Origin: Bryobacterales bacterium
Lineage (GTDB): Bacteria; Acidobacteriota; Terriglobia; Bryobacterales; Bryobacteraceae
Length of the DNA stretch: 57,940 nucleotides
Direction of reading: 5' to 3'
NCBI GenBank assembly: GCA_003132905.1
Contig: PKZC01000396.1
Span: 1-57,940 of the forward strand
The stretch's first letter is position 1, and each line of letters begins with the position of its first letter. Positions 44,221-52,278 of the stretch are shown here, in pieces. The position numbers and the translations under genes are program-made. A model generated the notes under the pieces. That model ran no database searches. It was not told the DNA's origin and worked only from the letters and a program-made list of their open reading frames with translations.

Positions 44221-44964
44221 ATGATCCAAGACATTTCTTCAAGCTCCTGCACCGTGGCGTCGCAAGAAGCCATCCTCATCGTAGATGATGACGCATCGAT
44301 CCGGAGCGCGCTTCACGTCACCCTAGGGATGCAAGGATTCAGTATGTGTGACGCCTCTAGTGGAGAGGAGGCTTTGCTGCTGGCCCGCAAAGTACCTCAA
44401 GACGTGGTTCTGCTAGACATGAACATGCCGGGTATGAACGGCCTAGAAACCTCACGGCAACTTCGAATTCTTATGCCGCGAACCGTGATAGTGATGTTAT
44501 CGGTTCGCGACAGCCTGGAAGACAAAGTGCAGGCGTTGGAAGCTGGCGCCGACGACTATATCACTAAGCCCTTTCATCTTAGAGAGTTGACCGCGCGAGT
44601 GCGTGCAGCGCTCCGTCGCAGACAGCCGGTGGAAGAGACCAAGAGTGCAGTTATTCGTATCCTCGACATTGAGCTGGATGCGACCCGCCGCGAGGTGTAT
44701 AAAGCCGGGCGCTTGATACATCTAACCCGCAAGGAATTCGATCTGATGTATCATCTGATGTCCAATGCCGGATTTCCGATGACACACGAACGGCTGTTGA
44801 ATGCAGTCTGGGGTCCGGACTATAGGTACGAAGTAGAATATCTCCGCACTTTTGTGCGTCAGTTACGTAAGAAGATTGAAGATGATCCTGCGAATCCTGC
44901 TTATTTGCTGACGGATATCCAGGTGGGATATCGGTTTCGACCCAGCGACTTGGGGCGAACATAG
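44221..44964 (+). CDS. KdpE-like OmpR-family response regulator, second copy
   Basis: About 247 residues from the ATG at 44221 (a TTG at 44209 is an alternative). The receiver has VDDD near 21-24, phosphoacceptor D66 in VVLLDMNMPG and K116 in GADDYITKPF. The winged helix shows LTRKEFDLMYHLMSNAG, LLNAVWGPDYRYEVEYLRTFVRQLRKKIEDDP and GYRF, almost the same recognition helix region as the first regulator. The two regulators may therefore bind overlapping site sets. Its own promoter carries site E. Confidence 0.9.
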   Translation: MIQDISSSSCTVASQEAILIVDDDASIRSALHVTLGMQGFSMCDASSGEEALLLARKVPQDVVLLDMNMPGMNGLETSRQLRILMPRTVIVMLSVRDSLEDKVQALEAGADDYITKPFHLRELTARVRAALRRRQPVEETKSAVIRILDIELDATRREVYKAGRLIHLTRKEFDLMYHLMSNAGFPMTHERLLNAVWGPDYRYEVEYLRTFVRQLRKKIEDDPANPAYLLTDIQVGYRFRPSDLGRT

Positions 44965-45154
44965 GCGCGACACGTAGTGCGGCTCTGCCACGGTGGAGCA
45001 GGATGCCAACGCGATGCTGTTGGACTGTAAAAACGGCACGGTGCACCATCGGCGATAACGGAAATACCACGCTGATCGAGGGATCCGAGCGATGCTGGGA
45101 GAGTACGCCGGATAGATACTCATCGATACTCTATCTCCTATCCGTTAAAGTTGG

Positions 45155-45238
45155 TGCGGTCGAGAGGACTTGAACCTCCACGAGATTGCTCCCGCTAGCA
45201 CCTCAAGCTAGTGCGTCTGCCAATTCCGCCACGACCGC
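45155..45238 (-). tRNA. tRNA-Leu (anticodon GAG)
   Basis: The 84-base minus-strand gene has a 7-bp acceptor stem (GCGGTCG with CGACCGC) and discriminator A. The anticodon stem CTAGC/GCTAG encloses the loop TTGAGGT with GAG at 34-36. A long variable arm (CGGGAGCAATCTCG) marks a class II tRNA, and the T-loop region GGTTCAAGTCC is canonical. CCA is not encoded. It lies 23 bases downstream of secG. Confidence 0.97.
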
Positions 45239-45261
45239 GTTCGTGAAAAGCTCAAACCAGT

Positions 45262-45648
45262 TTACTTCTTGTTAGGCTGCGCCGGTACCTGGACGGGAGG
45301 AATCGTCACCGGGCTGCTGCTCAAGGGCACCGCTGGGGGAGAAGGCACGCCGCTTTTCGCCGGAGCCGATTTCGCGGCTGCTTTCTGGCGCTCCAAAACG
45401 CTGCCTGAGGATGCAGCGCCGCGTGTCGCCAAAATTGCCAGCGTGAGCGAAGTAATCATAAAAGTAGCAGCGGCCAGCGTGGTGGCTCTCGAAAGCAGCG
45501 TGCCAGAGCCGCGAGGCCCGAACGCCGTCTGCGATCCCATACCTCCAAAAGCCCCGGCCAGATCGGCGGCCTGGCCGCTTTGTAGCAACACAACCACGAT
45601 CAGGAACAAGCAAACGATGATGTGGATCAGGGTAATAACAATGGTCAT
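45262..45648 (-). CDS. secG: Protein translocase subunit SecG
   Basis: SecG is the small inner-membrane subunit that aids SecA-driven export through SecYEG. The 128-residue protein has two membrane helices (IVITLIHIIVCLFLIVVVLLQ and a second at about 55-75) around the conserved loop GQAADLAGAFGGMGSQTAFG, then a long Pro/Ala-rich C-terminal tail. AAGGA lies six bases before the ATG. Confidence 0.95.
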   Translation of the reverse strand: MTIVITLIHIIVCLFLIVVVLLQSGQAADLAGAFGGMGSQTAFGPRGSGTLLSRATTLAAATFMITSLTLAILATRGAASSGSVLERQKAAAKSAPAKSGVPSPPAVPLSSSPVTIPPVQVPAQPNKK

Positions 45649-45753
45649 GCAAATCCTTACGAACGGTTCGGTGTTCTAGAAGTTGTGTGGAAACCGGCCG
45701 CGACTCGCCTTCAGTATAAACTAACCACAGTGACATTTGCTGAAGTAAGGGCC

Positions 45754-46635
45754 ATGTTTCTAAAGGGCTGCCCGCTCCTTGCCCTTTCGGCTGCCTTGGC
45801 CGGTCCGCCTATTGCAACCAAACCATCCCAAGCTCTGGAAACAGTCTTGTCGGGAAACTATGCTCCCGCTGCTGGCTATCATTCTCGCGCCGCCATCTTG
45901 AATTGGAACATCGATCGCGGCAAGAACCTCGATGACATTAAAGAGCAGATCCGTCATAACAAGCCGGACCTGTGCATCTTTCAAGAAGTAGATTTGGGCG
46001 CCCGGCGTACTCACGCTGAAGACGTCGCCAAAGAGCTGGCCGAAACCTTCAGCATGAACTACGTGTTCGCTCCCGAGTTTGAGGAACTAGGTCAGGGAAC
46101 CGCGGAAGAGCCGGCGTATCACGGCCAGGCTCTGCTCACCACGCTAGCCGTACGCTCGTCGCGCATGATCCGCTTCCAGCATCAATCGGGATTCTGGAAG
46201 CCGCGACGACTGCTCATCTCCAGCGTGCCGCTGCTCCAAAGGCGCGAAGGCGGACGCATGGCGCTGGTCACCGAGCTCGATAACGGCGGCAAGCCGCTGG
46301 TGATTTACGATCTCCATCTGGAGAGTAAGGGGACCGAACAGTTGCGCCTGGAGCAATTGAATGAGGTGCTCGACGACGCACAGCGTTATCCGCGCGAGAC
46401 TCCGGTCATTGTAGCGGGCGATCTGAACACCTTGAGCTTTTACTCGCGCCTGATTCCGCGACTGCGAGAGGCTGGGTTTCGCAACGCACTGGGCGACCGG
46501 CGCATCAGAACGCACGTCATCGTCGGCGCGCTGGACTGGGTCTTCGTGCGCGGGTCCATCGAATGCGAGAACGGCCAGGTGCTCCACGTGCCTGGATCGG
46601 ACCATTTTCCGATCACCGTCGACGTTCGTCTCTGA
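45754..46635 (+). CDS. Endonuclease/exonuclease/phosphatase-family protein
   Basis: The 293-residue protein has a hydrophobic N-terminus (LLALSAALAGPPIA) that may be an export signal, then the EEP fold: ILNWNIDRG, ICIFQEVD-type glutamate (LCIFQEVDLGARR), YDLHLES, VAGDLNT and a final SDHFPITVDV, covering the metal and catalytic positions of the DNase I-like family. Substrate could be nucleic acid or a phospholipid. AAGG before the ATG at 45754 decides the start; the frame continues to 45622 but would overlap secG. Divergent from secG. Confidence 0.82.
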   Translation: MFLKGCPLLALSAALAGPPIATKPSQALETVLSGNYAPAAGYHSRAAILNWNIDRGKNLDDIKEQIRHNKPDLCIFQEVDLGARRTHAEDVAKELAETFSMNYVFAPEFEELGQGTAEEPAYHGQALLTTLAVRSSRMIRFQHQSGFWKPRRLLISSVPLLQRREGGRMALVTELDNGGKPLVIYDLHLESKGTEQLRLEQLNEVLDDAQRYPRETPVIVAGDLNTLSFYSRLIPRLREAGFRNALGDRRIRTHVIVGALDWVFVRGSIECENGQVLHVPGSDHFPITVDVRL

Positions 46636-46648
46636 TCGGACCTTGCCA

Positions 46649-46689
46649 GTTGTAATATGATGTCCCCCCAGGTTGTAATATCATGTCCC
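46649..46689 (+). repeat. Tandem 18-base repeat at the cytochrome start
   Basis: gttgtaatatgatgtccc (46649-46666) and gttgtaatatcatgtccc (46672-46689) match at 17 of 18 bases with a 23-base period. The second copy includes the cytochrome start ATG. The first copy contains ATGATG in a different frame that would encode only about a dozen residues. It looks like a local duplication of the translation-start region. Confidence 0.7.
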
Positions 46690-47459
46690 AGATGACGCGG
46701 TTCCCTACCTTATTTCTTTTGGCATCCGGTGCGCTCTTCGCGCAGCACAGCTATACCGCCGCCGACATCGAAGACGGCGGCCGTCTTTACCGCGTCCATT
46801 GCGTTAATTGTCACGGCCCCGATGGCAACGCGCTCTCCAACGCCGATCTCAGCAAGGGGAAGTTCCGTCACGCGCCCAACGGCACCGAAAGCGAACTGAT
46901 CACGATTATGGAGAAAGGCATCCCCGGCACGGCCATGCCGCCCAACGAATCGATCAACGATTTCCAAGCAGCCACCATCGTCGCCTACCTGCACTCTTTC
47001 GCCGACAACCCTTCCCATCGATCGGGCTTGGTGGGCGATTCCGCTCGCGGTAAGGAACTGTTCGATCGCAAAGGCGGATGCCTGGCCTGCCATCGTGTAA
47101 ATGGCGAAGGCTCGCGATTGGGACCCAACCTCACCCTCATCGGCGCGAACCGCCGCACTGTGGAACTGGAACGTTCTCTCATCGATCCGAACGCTCAAGC
47201 CGCCCCGCAGAATCGTTCCGTCCGCGTGGTAACAAAAGACGGGACGACGGTCACTGGACGCTTGCTCAACATCGACACCTTCACCATCCAGCTTCTGGAT
47301 TCGAGCGAAAATCTTCGCTCATTCTCTAGGGCGGACCTGCGCGAATCCACCGTTCTCGACAAGTCGTCGATGCCTTCCTACAAAGACAAGCTCTCGCCTC
47401 AAGCGCTGGCCGACGTCGTTAGCTATCTGGCTTCGTTAAAGGGAATCGATAAGCAGTAG
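46683..47459 (+). CDS. Secreted di-haem c-type cytochrome
   Basis: The 258-residue protein has a signal peptide (LFLLASGALFA) and two cytochrome c domains. The first has CVNCH at 40-44 with a later methionine-type ligand in GTAMPP; the second has CLACH at 133-137 followed by RLGPNLTLIG and a PPQNRSVRVVTKDG-like extension resembling the Pirellula/Verrucomicrobium-type haem-binding C-terminus (SMPSYKDKLSPQALADVVSYL). A periplasmic electron carrier is likely. It is convergent with the minus-strand GMC oxidoreductase run, which lacks its own cytochrome subunit, so it may be the acceptor; that is inferred. Confidence 0.87.
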   Translation: MSQMTRFPTLFLLASGALFAQHSYTAADIEDGGRLYRVHCVNCHGPDGNALSNADLSKGKFRHAPNGTESELITIMEKGIPGTAMPPNESINDFQAATIVAYLHSFADNPSHRSGLVGDSARGKELFDRKGGCLACHRVNGEGSRLGPNLTLIGANRRTVELERSLIDPNAQAAPQNRSVRVVTKDGTTVTGRLLNIDTFTIQLLDSSENLRSFSRADLRESTVLDKSSMPSYKDKLSPQALADVVSYLASLKGIDKQ

Positions 47460-47470
47460 CGCGCTATTCA

Positions 47471-47827
47471 TCAGGAATTTTTCAGCTCCACGCTGATCAG
47501 ATGAATCTCGGACCCCGATACGTTTTCCACCGAGTGCGGCGGAAGACATTCGATCCAAGTTCCGGCCGAAGCCGTCAACATTCCCGGCACCGTGCGGCTA
47601 TCGAACAGGACGTTGCCTTCGCCGTCGCGGCGCACAAAATCACCTGCCGCGATGGTGTAGTAAATCGCCGGCCAGCGATGGGTGTGTACCGGCACGATGT
47701 CGCCGGCGGGAATACGCGTGTCGAGCACGCGGACGCGATCGTTTTCTAGCACCAGCCGATGATATTGTGGCGCGGCGATCACCGCGTCCAGCGAATCCGG
47801 CCACGGCCAAGCCGCTGTGGCTGCCAT
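47471..47827 (-). CDS. Cupin-fold protein
   Basis: The 118-residue single-domain protein has cupin motifs: RVRVLDTRIPAGDIVPVHTHRWP (H-x-H near 48-50) and a later WIECLPPHSVENVSG histidine. It has no signal peptide. A metal site is plausible but no reaction can be assigned. It is the last gene of the long minus-strand run and begins two bases after its neighbour. Confidence 0.75.
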   Translation of the reverse strand: MAATAAWPWPDSLDAVIAAPQYHRLVLENDRVRVLDTRIPAGDIVPVHTHRWPAIYYTIAAGDFVRRDGEGNVLFDSRTVPGMLTASAGTWIECLPPHSVENVSGSEIHLISVELKNS

Positions 47828-47829
47828 CC

Positions 47830-48705
47830 TTACTTCACCTTCACGTCGGCGGCGCCACCCTTGTCTTTGGTGTAGTGCTTCACGTCCTGATTGCCTTCAA
47901 TGCAGCCAAATTCCATCTGCTCGTACTTGGTATCGCTCGACTTATCCAGTTCCATCTCCATTTTGAACGGCTTGGTCAGCACTTTCGGATCTTCCACTGT
48001 GGCTTCGTATTTGATGGTGTTGGTATCCACGGGCGTGAAACGTTCCACCACGTGCTCGGCGTCGCTATGAAAATTGCCCACTGTGTCGAACCAGGTGCGA
48101 TCGCTCAGATTAGTGGTATCCACCACCAGGGTGCCGCCTTCCCAATGCCCCACGGAATCACCCTGGAACAATTTGATACTTGCGGGAATATGCGGACGTC
48201 CATCGGTGGGAATGATGCGATAGGCGTGCATGAACTCCCAGGTCAGTACCACGTAATTCGCGGGCTGGAAAATCTGAAATCCAAACTGCACGTACATCTG
48301 TTTCGGCACGCCCGATTCGTAGCAATGCAGTTCCGGTTCGTCGGCCAGATTGTGCTCAAACAAGTCCTGGGCGTGGGCCTTGGCCTGCGGCTGATATGGA
48401 ATAAACCCGTCGGCGGGATCCACGATCGCGCCTTTGCCGGGACCGAAGAAAGGCCGCCGGCCGTCAGGATGATTCTGCAACTCAAATACCGCGCCGCCAT
48501 TGTTCGCGGCGTTCCAGAACCCCTGCATGTCGGGATGGCCGTCGGGAAGATGTTGTACCGGTCCGCCTGGTTTGTGCGGCGGCCCACCGAAGAAGGCCGG
48601 AGCCCCACCATTGTTGGCGGCAGGTGGCGCGGGAGGTTGAGCGAAGACGAATACTGGCGACAGCGCCATCACGAGCACGAAAGTAAGAACAGGCCGCATC
48701 CTCAT
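47830..48705 (-). CDS. Secreted protein of unknown function, tandem paralogue C
   Basis: The 291-residue protein has a signal peptide (VLTFVLVMALSPVFVFAQ), a Pro/Gly-rich stretch, and a domain with DGHPDMQGFWNAA, GVPKQMYVQFGFQI, GHWEGGTLVVDTTNLSDRTWF and FHSDAEHVVERFTPV. The same blocks occur in the next gene upstream, so the two are tandem paralogues. This family is frequent in Acidobacteria beside DUF6152 genes but I know no function. The ATG overlaps the paralogue stop as ATGA. Confidence 0.75.
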   Translation of the reverse strand: MRMRPVLTFVLVMALSPVFVFAQPPAPPAANNGGAPAFFGGPPHKPGGPVQHLPDGHPDMQGFWNAANNGGAVFELQNHPDGRRPFFGPGKGAIVDPADGFIPYQPQAKAHAQDLFEHNLADEPELHCYESGVPKQMYVQFGFQIFQPANYVVLTWEFMHAYRIIPTDGRPHIPASIKLFQGDSVGHWEGGTLVVDTTNLSDRTWFDTVGNFHSDAEHVVERFTPVDTNTIKYEATVEDPKVLTKPFKMEMELDKSSDTKYEQMEFGCIEGNQDVKHYTKDKGGAADVKVK

Positions 48706-49499
48706 TGGCCACCAGCCTTCGCTTCATCGGCATAAGCCTGGCACTCATATTCCAAAACGCGGAAATTCGGCTCGGTGTGCCGATACAACGGAATGCTGAT
48801 TTTCCAGGGTTGCGCGAACACTTCCGGATCTTCGATAGTGGCTTCGTACTGCAGCGTGTCCGGCCCGGTGCGCGTATAACGTTCCACCACGTGCAGCTTA
48901 TCGCTGTGATAATCGCCCGAGGCGTCGAACCAGGTCTGATCGTTGAAATCGGTCACATCGACCACTAGCGAGTCGCCATCCCAATGGCCGCGCGAGTCGC
49001 CATTCCACCAATCCAGGCCATCCAGGTGCTGGGTGCCGTTGGTGAAAATCGTACGATAGTTGTGAATATATTCGTAGGCGATCAGTGTATATTTTGGAGT
49101 TTCGAAGATCTGAAAAGGATAATCCAGGTACGTAATGCGCGGAACGCCCGGCATGTAGCATTTATTGAGCGTGTCCAGCGCGTCGCGGTGCTTGAAATTA
49201 TCCTGCCGCTTCGCCAACGCTTCCGGCTTGTAGGGGATCTTGCCATCCGCCGGTTGCACCACGATGCTTCTGCCCGGTGGAATCCCCAATGCGCCAGCGT
49301 GATCCTGCACATCAAACGCGGCTGCGGTATCGCGGACCTGCCAAATACCTTGTAAATCGGGCAGTCCGTCGGGAGTGCGGGGAACTTTATATGCCGCGCG
49401 CGCCATGGAAGTCTGCGCCCGTGCCGACTGCGCCGCTCCCCAGGATAGTGCCAGAAACGCGGCTCCAGCTACCATCGAATCTACCAACGAAATTCTCAT
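48702..49499 (-). CDS. Secreted protein of unknown function, tandem paralogue D
   Basis: The 265-residue protein has a signal peptide (AGAAFLALSWGAAQSARAQ) and shares blocks with the downstream paralogue: DGLPDLQGIWQVR, GVPRITYLDYPFQI, GHWDGDSLVVDVTDFNDQTWF, YHSDKLHVVERYTR and the end region YEATIEDPEVFAQPW. Beta-rich and likely periplasmic. It lies eight bases after the DUF6152 stop, in the same run. Confidence 0.75.
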   Translation of the reverse strand: MRISLVDSMVAGAAFLALSWGAAQSARAQTSMARAAYKVPRTPDGLPDLQGIWQVRDTAAAFDVQDHAGALGIPPGRSIVVQPADGKIPYKPEALAKRQDNFKHRDALDTLNKCYMPGVPRITYLDYPFQIFETPKYTLIAYEYIHNYRTIFTNGTQHLDGLDWWNGDSRGHWDGDSLVVDVTDFNDQTWFDASGDYHSDKLHVVERYTRTGPDTLQYEATIEDPEVFAQPWKISIPLYRHTEPNFRVLEYECQAYADEAKAGGQ

Positions 49500-49507
49500 C
49501 CACGCTC

Positions 49508-49939
49508 CTATTTGGCGTCGTCTTTCGGCGGCGCTGGAGCGCTAGGGGGTAGCGCGTCGGCATTGCCTGCAAACATGCGCCGTCCATCGGCCGTCTTTAC
49601 CGAGCGCGTCCACATGCTGGAGGTTCCGTCCTTGGCCTGAAAACCTTCAATCTCGATCTCCTGGCCGGCCTTCAGCGAATCCTTACGCCAACCCTGCCGG
49701 TACAAACTATTGGGCGGTAATGCTTCGCATGACCAGGTTGTCACTTTGCCGTCGGCGTCGGTGACATCAAGCAGGATTTGGGAGTGCGGATTCACCCAGT
49801 CCATTCTTACGAACTTGCCCTTGAGCGTGAGGGGCTTGCTCACGTCGAACTCGGCTGCAAACGAATGGTGCGCCAGGACGGGCAGCGCCGCCATCAGCAG
49901 GCCAAAAGCGGCACCTACAATCACGGACTTCACCCTCAT
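49508..49939 (-). CDS. DUF6152-family secreted protein
   Basis: From the ATG at 49939 (GGAGGG eight bases upstream, chosen over a longer frame to 49996) the protein has 143 residues: a signal peptide ending near VLA, then HHSFAAEFD, LTLKGKFVRMDWVNPHSQILLDV and WSCEALPPNSLYRQGW, typical of DUF6152. Function unknown; likely periplasmic. Found with the two paralogues downstream, an arrangement I associate with acidobacterial genomes. Confidence 0.85.
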   Translation of the reverse strand: MRVKSVIVGAAFGLLMAALPVLAHHSFAAEFDVSKPLTLKGKFVRMDWVNPHSQILLDVTDADGKVTTWSCEALPPNSLYRQGWRKDSLKAGQEIEIEGFQAKDGTSSMWTRSVKTADGRRMFAGNADALPPSAPAPPKDDAK

Positions 49940-49992
49940 AGGAAAACCCTCCAGATACATTCTGTCAAAACAGGATTCCGCGCGCATGAGCG

Positions 49993-50457
49993 TCAACTGC
50001 GATCATAGAACGCCGGCGGCTCGAAGCCGAGCGCGCGCAAGTAAACATATCCCTGCCCGCGATGATGGATTTCGTTATCGATCACGTGCAGGATCAGGTC
50101 GTGCAGCTTCCCGGTGTACTGGCCGAAGGCAGTCAGCGTCTCCTGAAACTGCGGCGCGGGAATCTGCGCCCACAACGTGTCGATCTGTTGCGTGCCTTCG
50201 TCCCATAGGCGCAATATTTCTTGCTTCGGGCGCGGATCGCGATTGCCCGGCGCGTTCCATTCGCCTGTGACCGCTCCTCGTAGCATGGGCGTCGCCATCG
50301 TAATCAGTTCCAGCGCAAGTACGCCGAACGGCCGCATGCCGCCCACGGAAAAGCTGAAAAGTTTGTCTTGAGGAAATGCATCAATGACGCGCCGGGTCAA
50401 CCGGCGATGGCCCTGCCAGTGCGCGAGCAAAGCGTCCGGCGTGATAAAAGTGTCCAT
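49993..50457 (-). CDS. DinB-family protein
   Basis: The 154-residue cytosolic four-helix protein has DinB-like histidines: LAHWQGHRRL near the N-terminus and LILHVIDNEIHHRGQGYVYL near the C-terminus. It begins one base after the old yellow enzyme stop and belongs to the same transcription unit. Possible metal-dependent thiol transferase; substrate unknown. It is unrelated in placement to the exported DinB at 31656. Confidence 0.85.
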   Translation of the reverse strand: MDTFITPDALLAHWQGHRRLTRRVIDAFPQDKLFSFSVGGMRPFGVLALELITMATPMLRGAVTGEWNAPGNRDPRPKQEILRLWDEGTQQIDTLWAQIPAPQFQETLTAFGQYTGKLHDLILHVIDNEIHHRGQGYVYLRALGFEPPAFYDRS

Positions 50458-50458
50458 A

Positions 50459-51613
50459 TTAAACCAATTCCGCTAGAACGGACTGATTAAACGGCCGCAG
50501 CTCACTCAATGCGCCGCGCCGCACAATCCCGGGCCATGCTGGATTCACGATTAACGAGCGACCTATTGCTACCAGGTCGAATTCATCCCGGCCCAGGCGT
50601 TCCAGCAAATTGTCGATGCCCGTCACGCTGGCCGTGTTGGTGGTGCCGAACGATGTCATCAGATCTTCGTTTAAAGTCACCGATCCCACGGTGATAACCG
50701 GCTTGCCCGTCAGCTTCTTCGTCCATCCGGCAAGATTCAGATCGCTGCCCGCAAACTCCGGCTCCCAAAAGCGCCGGGTGGAACAATGAAATGCGTCGAC
50801 TCCCGCGTCCACCAGCGGCTGAAGAAATCGTTCCAATTCCTGGGGAGTTCGCGCCAGTTTCGCCTCGAAATCCTGCAATTTCCATTGCGACCAGCGAAGC
50901 ACCACAGGGAAATCCGGCCCGACACTCGCCCGAACCGCGCGAATGATCTCGGTAGCAAACCGCGTGCGCGGTACCAGACCGCCACCGTATTTGTCGCTGC
51001 GCTGGTTCGTCGCTTCCCAGAAAAACTGGTCGATTAAATATCCATGCGCGCCGTGCAACTCCACGCCATCGAAGCCCAGATCTTTCGCGTCGCGTGCGCC
51101 TTTTGCAAACACTTTGATTACCGCGTCGACGTCGGCCTGCGTCATCGGCTCGCCAGTTCGCTCGCCGGGTTTTGAAAATCCCGATGGACCGATCGGTTGG
51201 ATGTCTTCAGGCGGCTGCAATCGAGGCGAAACCATCATGCCGACGTGCCAAAGCTGCGGAAAGATCAGCCCGCCAGCGGCGTGTACCTCCTCGACGACGC
51301 GCCGCCAACCCGCCAGCGCACGATCGCCATAAAAATGCGGGACATCCGGATCGAACCCAGCGGCCGGATGATCTACAAACGTTCCTTCCGTAATGATGAG
51401 CCCGACTTCGCCCTCCGCTCGACGCCGATAGTATGCCGCCACGTCCGCGCCGGGAACTCCTTCGGGCGAATGTGAGCGCGTCATCGGCGCCATCACGATT
51501 CGATTCGCGAGCGTCAACCCTTGGAGTTGGAATGGCCGGAAAAGCGCCTCAGTTGAGCGATTCAGGATCGGGGAATGGCCGGCGGAGATGTCCGGCGGCA
51601 CAACAGCGCTCAT
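50459..51613 (-). CDS. NADH:flavin oxidoreductase / old yellow enzyme
   Basis: The 384-residue FMN-dependent ene-reductase-type barrel has LANRIVMAPMTRSHSPEGVP, the HGAHGYLIDQFFWEATNQRSDKYGG signature (HxxH type active site) and FDLVAIGRSLIVNPAWP. The ATG at 51613 overlaps the upstream stop as ATGA; a longer frame to 51634 is inside the upstream gene. It reduces activated alkenes in known members; its place after the GMC pair may indicate a shared carbon-oxidation pathway, which is inference. Confidence 0.9.
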   Translation of the reverse strand: MSAVVPPDISAGHSPILNRSTEALFRPFQLQGLTLANRIVMAPMTRSHSPEGVPGADVAAYYRRRAEGEVGLIITEGTFVDHPAAGFDPDVPHFYGDRALAGWRRVVEEVHAAGGLIFPQLWHVGMMVSPRLQPPEDIQPIGPSGFSKPGERTGEPMTQADVDAVIKVFAKGARDAKDLGFDGVELHGAHGYLIDQFFWEATNQRSDKYGGGLVPRTRFATEIIRAVRASVGPDFPVVLRWSQWKLQDFEAKLARTPQELERFLQPLVDAGVDAFHCSTRRFWEPEFAGSDLNLAGWTKKLTGKPVITVGSVTLNEDLMTSFGTTNTASVTGIDNLLERLGRDEFDLVAIGRSLIVNPAWPGIVRRGALSELRPFNQSVLAELV

Positions 51614-52278
51614 GAAAGTTTCTCGTCCTCCCAAGGTTTACCGGGACGCTTCATGATTTGCTCCAGGCCGGCGGGTTTGGGCCGAAACTCCGTACCGAAG
51701 TGCTGGTCGACATCTTCGCGGTAACTCATGCGCGGTCCAGGATAGCCCACCAGTTGCCATCCGATCAGCCCTACGTTTCCGCCATGCATCGGGTCTGAGA
51801 ACATCCCCTCGATAGTGTGGGTTCGCAGCAATTGGAAGAAATGCGTCTTCTCCATTGCCTGCAGTTTCTGGATCTGTTCCTCTACCGGAAGCTCATCAAA
51901 GTTCATGCCCAGTTTCGCAATACCTGCTCGATACGTCTCGCGCGGATTTTCTTTGCCCTGATAGCCGTGTTCCGGCACAGATTCAACAAATGGTCCTTTG
52001 GTATAGCGATATTTGTCGGAGCCGTATGGGCCCGCCAGTTGCCGATCGATATAAATCACCACCCCAGCTTCCTTCGCCCCCGGCCCACTGGCGTCGCTCG
52101 GAAAAATTCGCTCGCAGGCCGCGGCGATGACGCGCGCCTCCCCGGCGTTGAAGAAACGCAGAGGGACCTTCACGTTTCCCTCCTGCGCTTGCAGGCGGAA
52201 CGGTTCGCGCGCCAGCGTGTACAACAGCGTGCCGCCTAGCGCACTGGCTGGAATGGTCAGAAACTCGCGCCGTCTCAT
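51610..52278 (-). CDS. Gluconate 2-dehydrogenase subunit 3-family protein
   Basis: The 222-residue protein starts with MRRREFLTIPASALGG, a twin-arginine signal, and continues with the subunit-3 pattern FNAGEARVIAAACERIFPSDASGPGAKEAGVVIYIDRQL. This small subunit is co-exported with a GMC flavoprotein subunit, which overlaps it by ATGA on the upstream side. The expected cytochrome subunit is absent here. Periplasmic, Tat-dependent. Confidence 0.9.
   Translation of the reverse strand: MRRREFLTIPASALGGTLLYTLAREPFRLQAQEGNVKVPLRFFNAGEARVIAAACERIFPSDASGPGAKEAGVVIYIDRQLAGPYGSDKYRYTKGPFVESVPEHGYQGKENPRETYRAGIAKLGMNFDELPVEEQIQKLQAMEKTHFFQLLRTHTIEGMFSDPMHGGNVGLIGWQLVGYPGPRMSYREDVDQHFGTEFRPKPAGLEQIMKRPGKPWEDEKLS

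Noticed and set aside
33782..44964. A potassium-transport (kdpFABC) system
   Set aside because: No KdpA, KdpB, KdpC or KdpF sequence is present; only the sensor and regulator halves resemble Kdp.
45110..45143. GGATAG/CTATCC hairpin downstream of the tRNA as a terminator
   Set aside because: The stem is short, internally ambiguous and has no T-run on the transcribed side.
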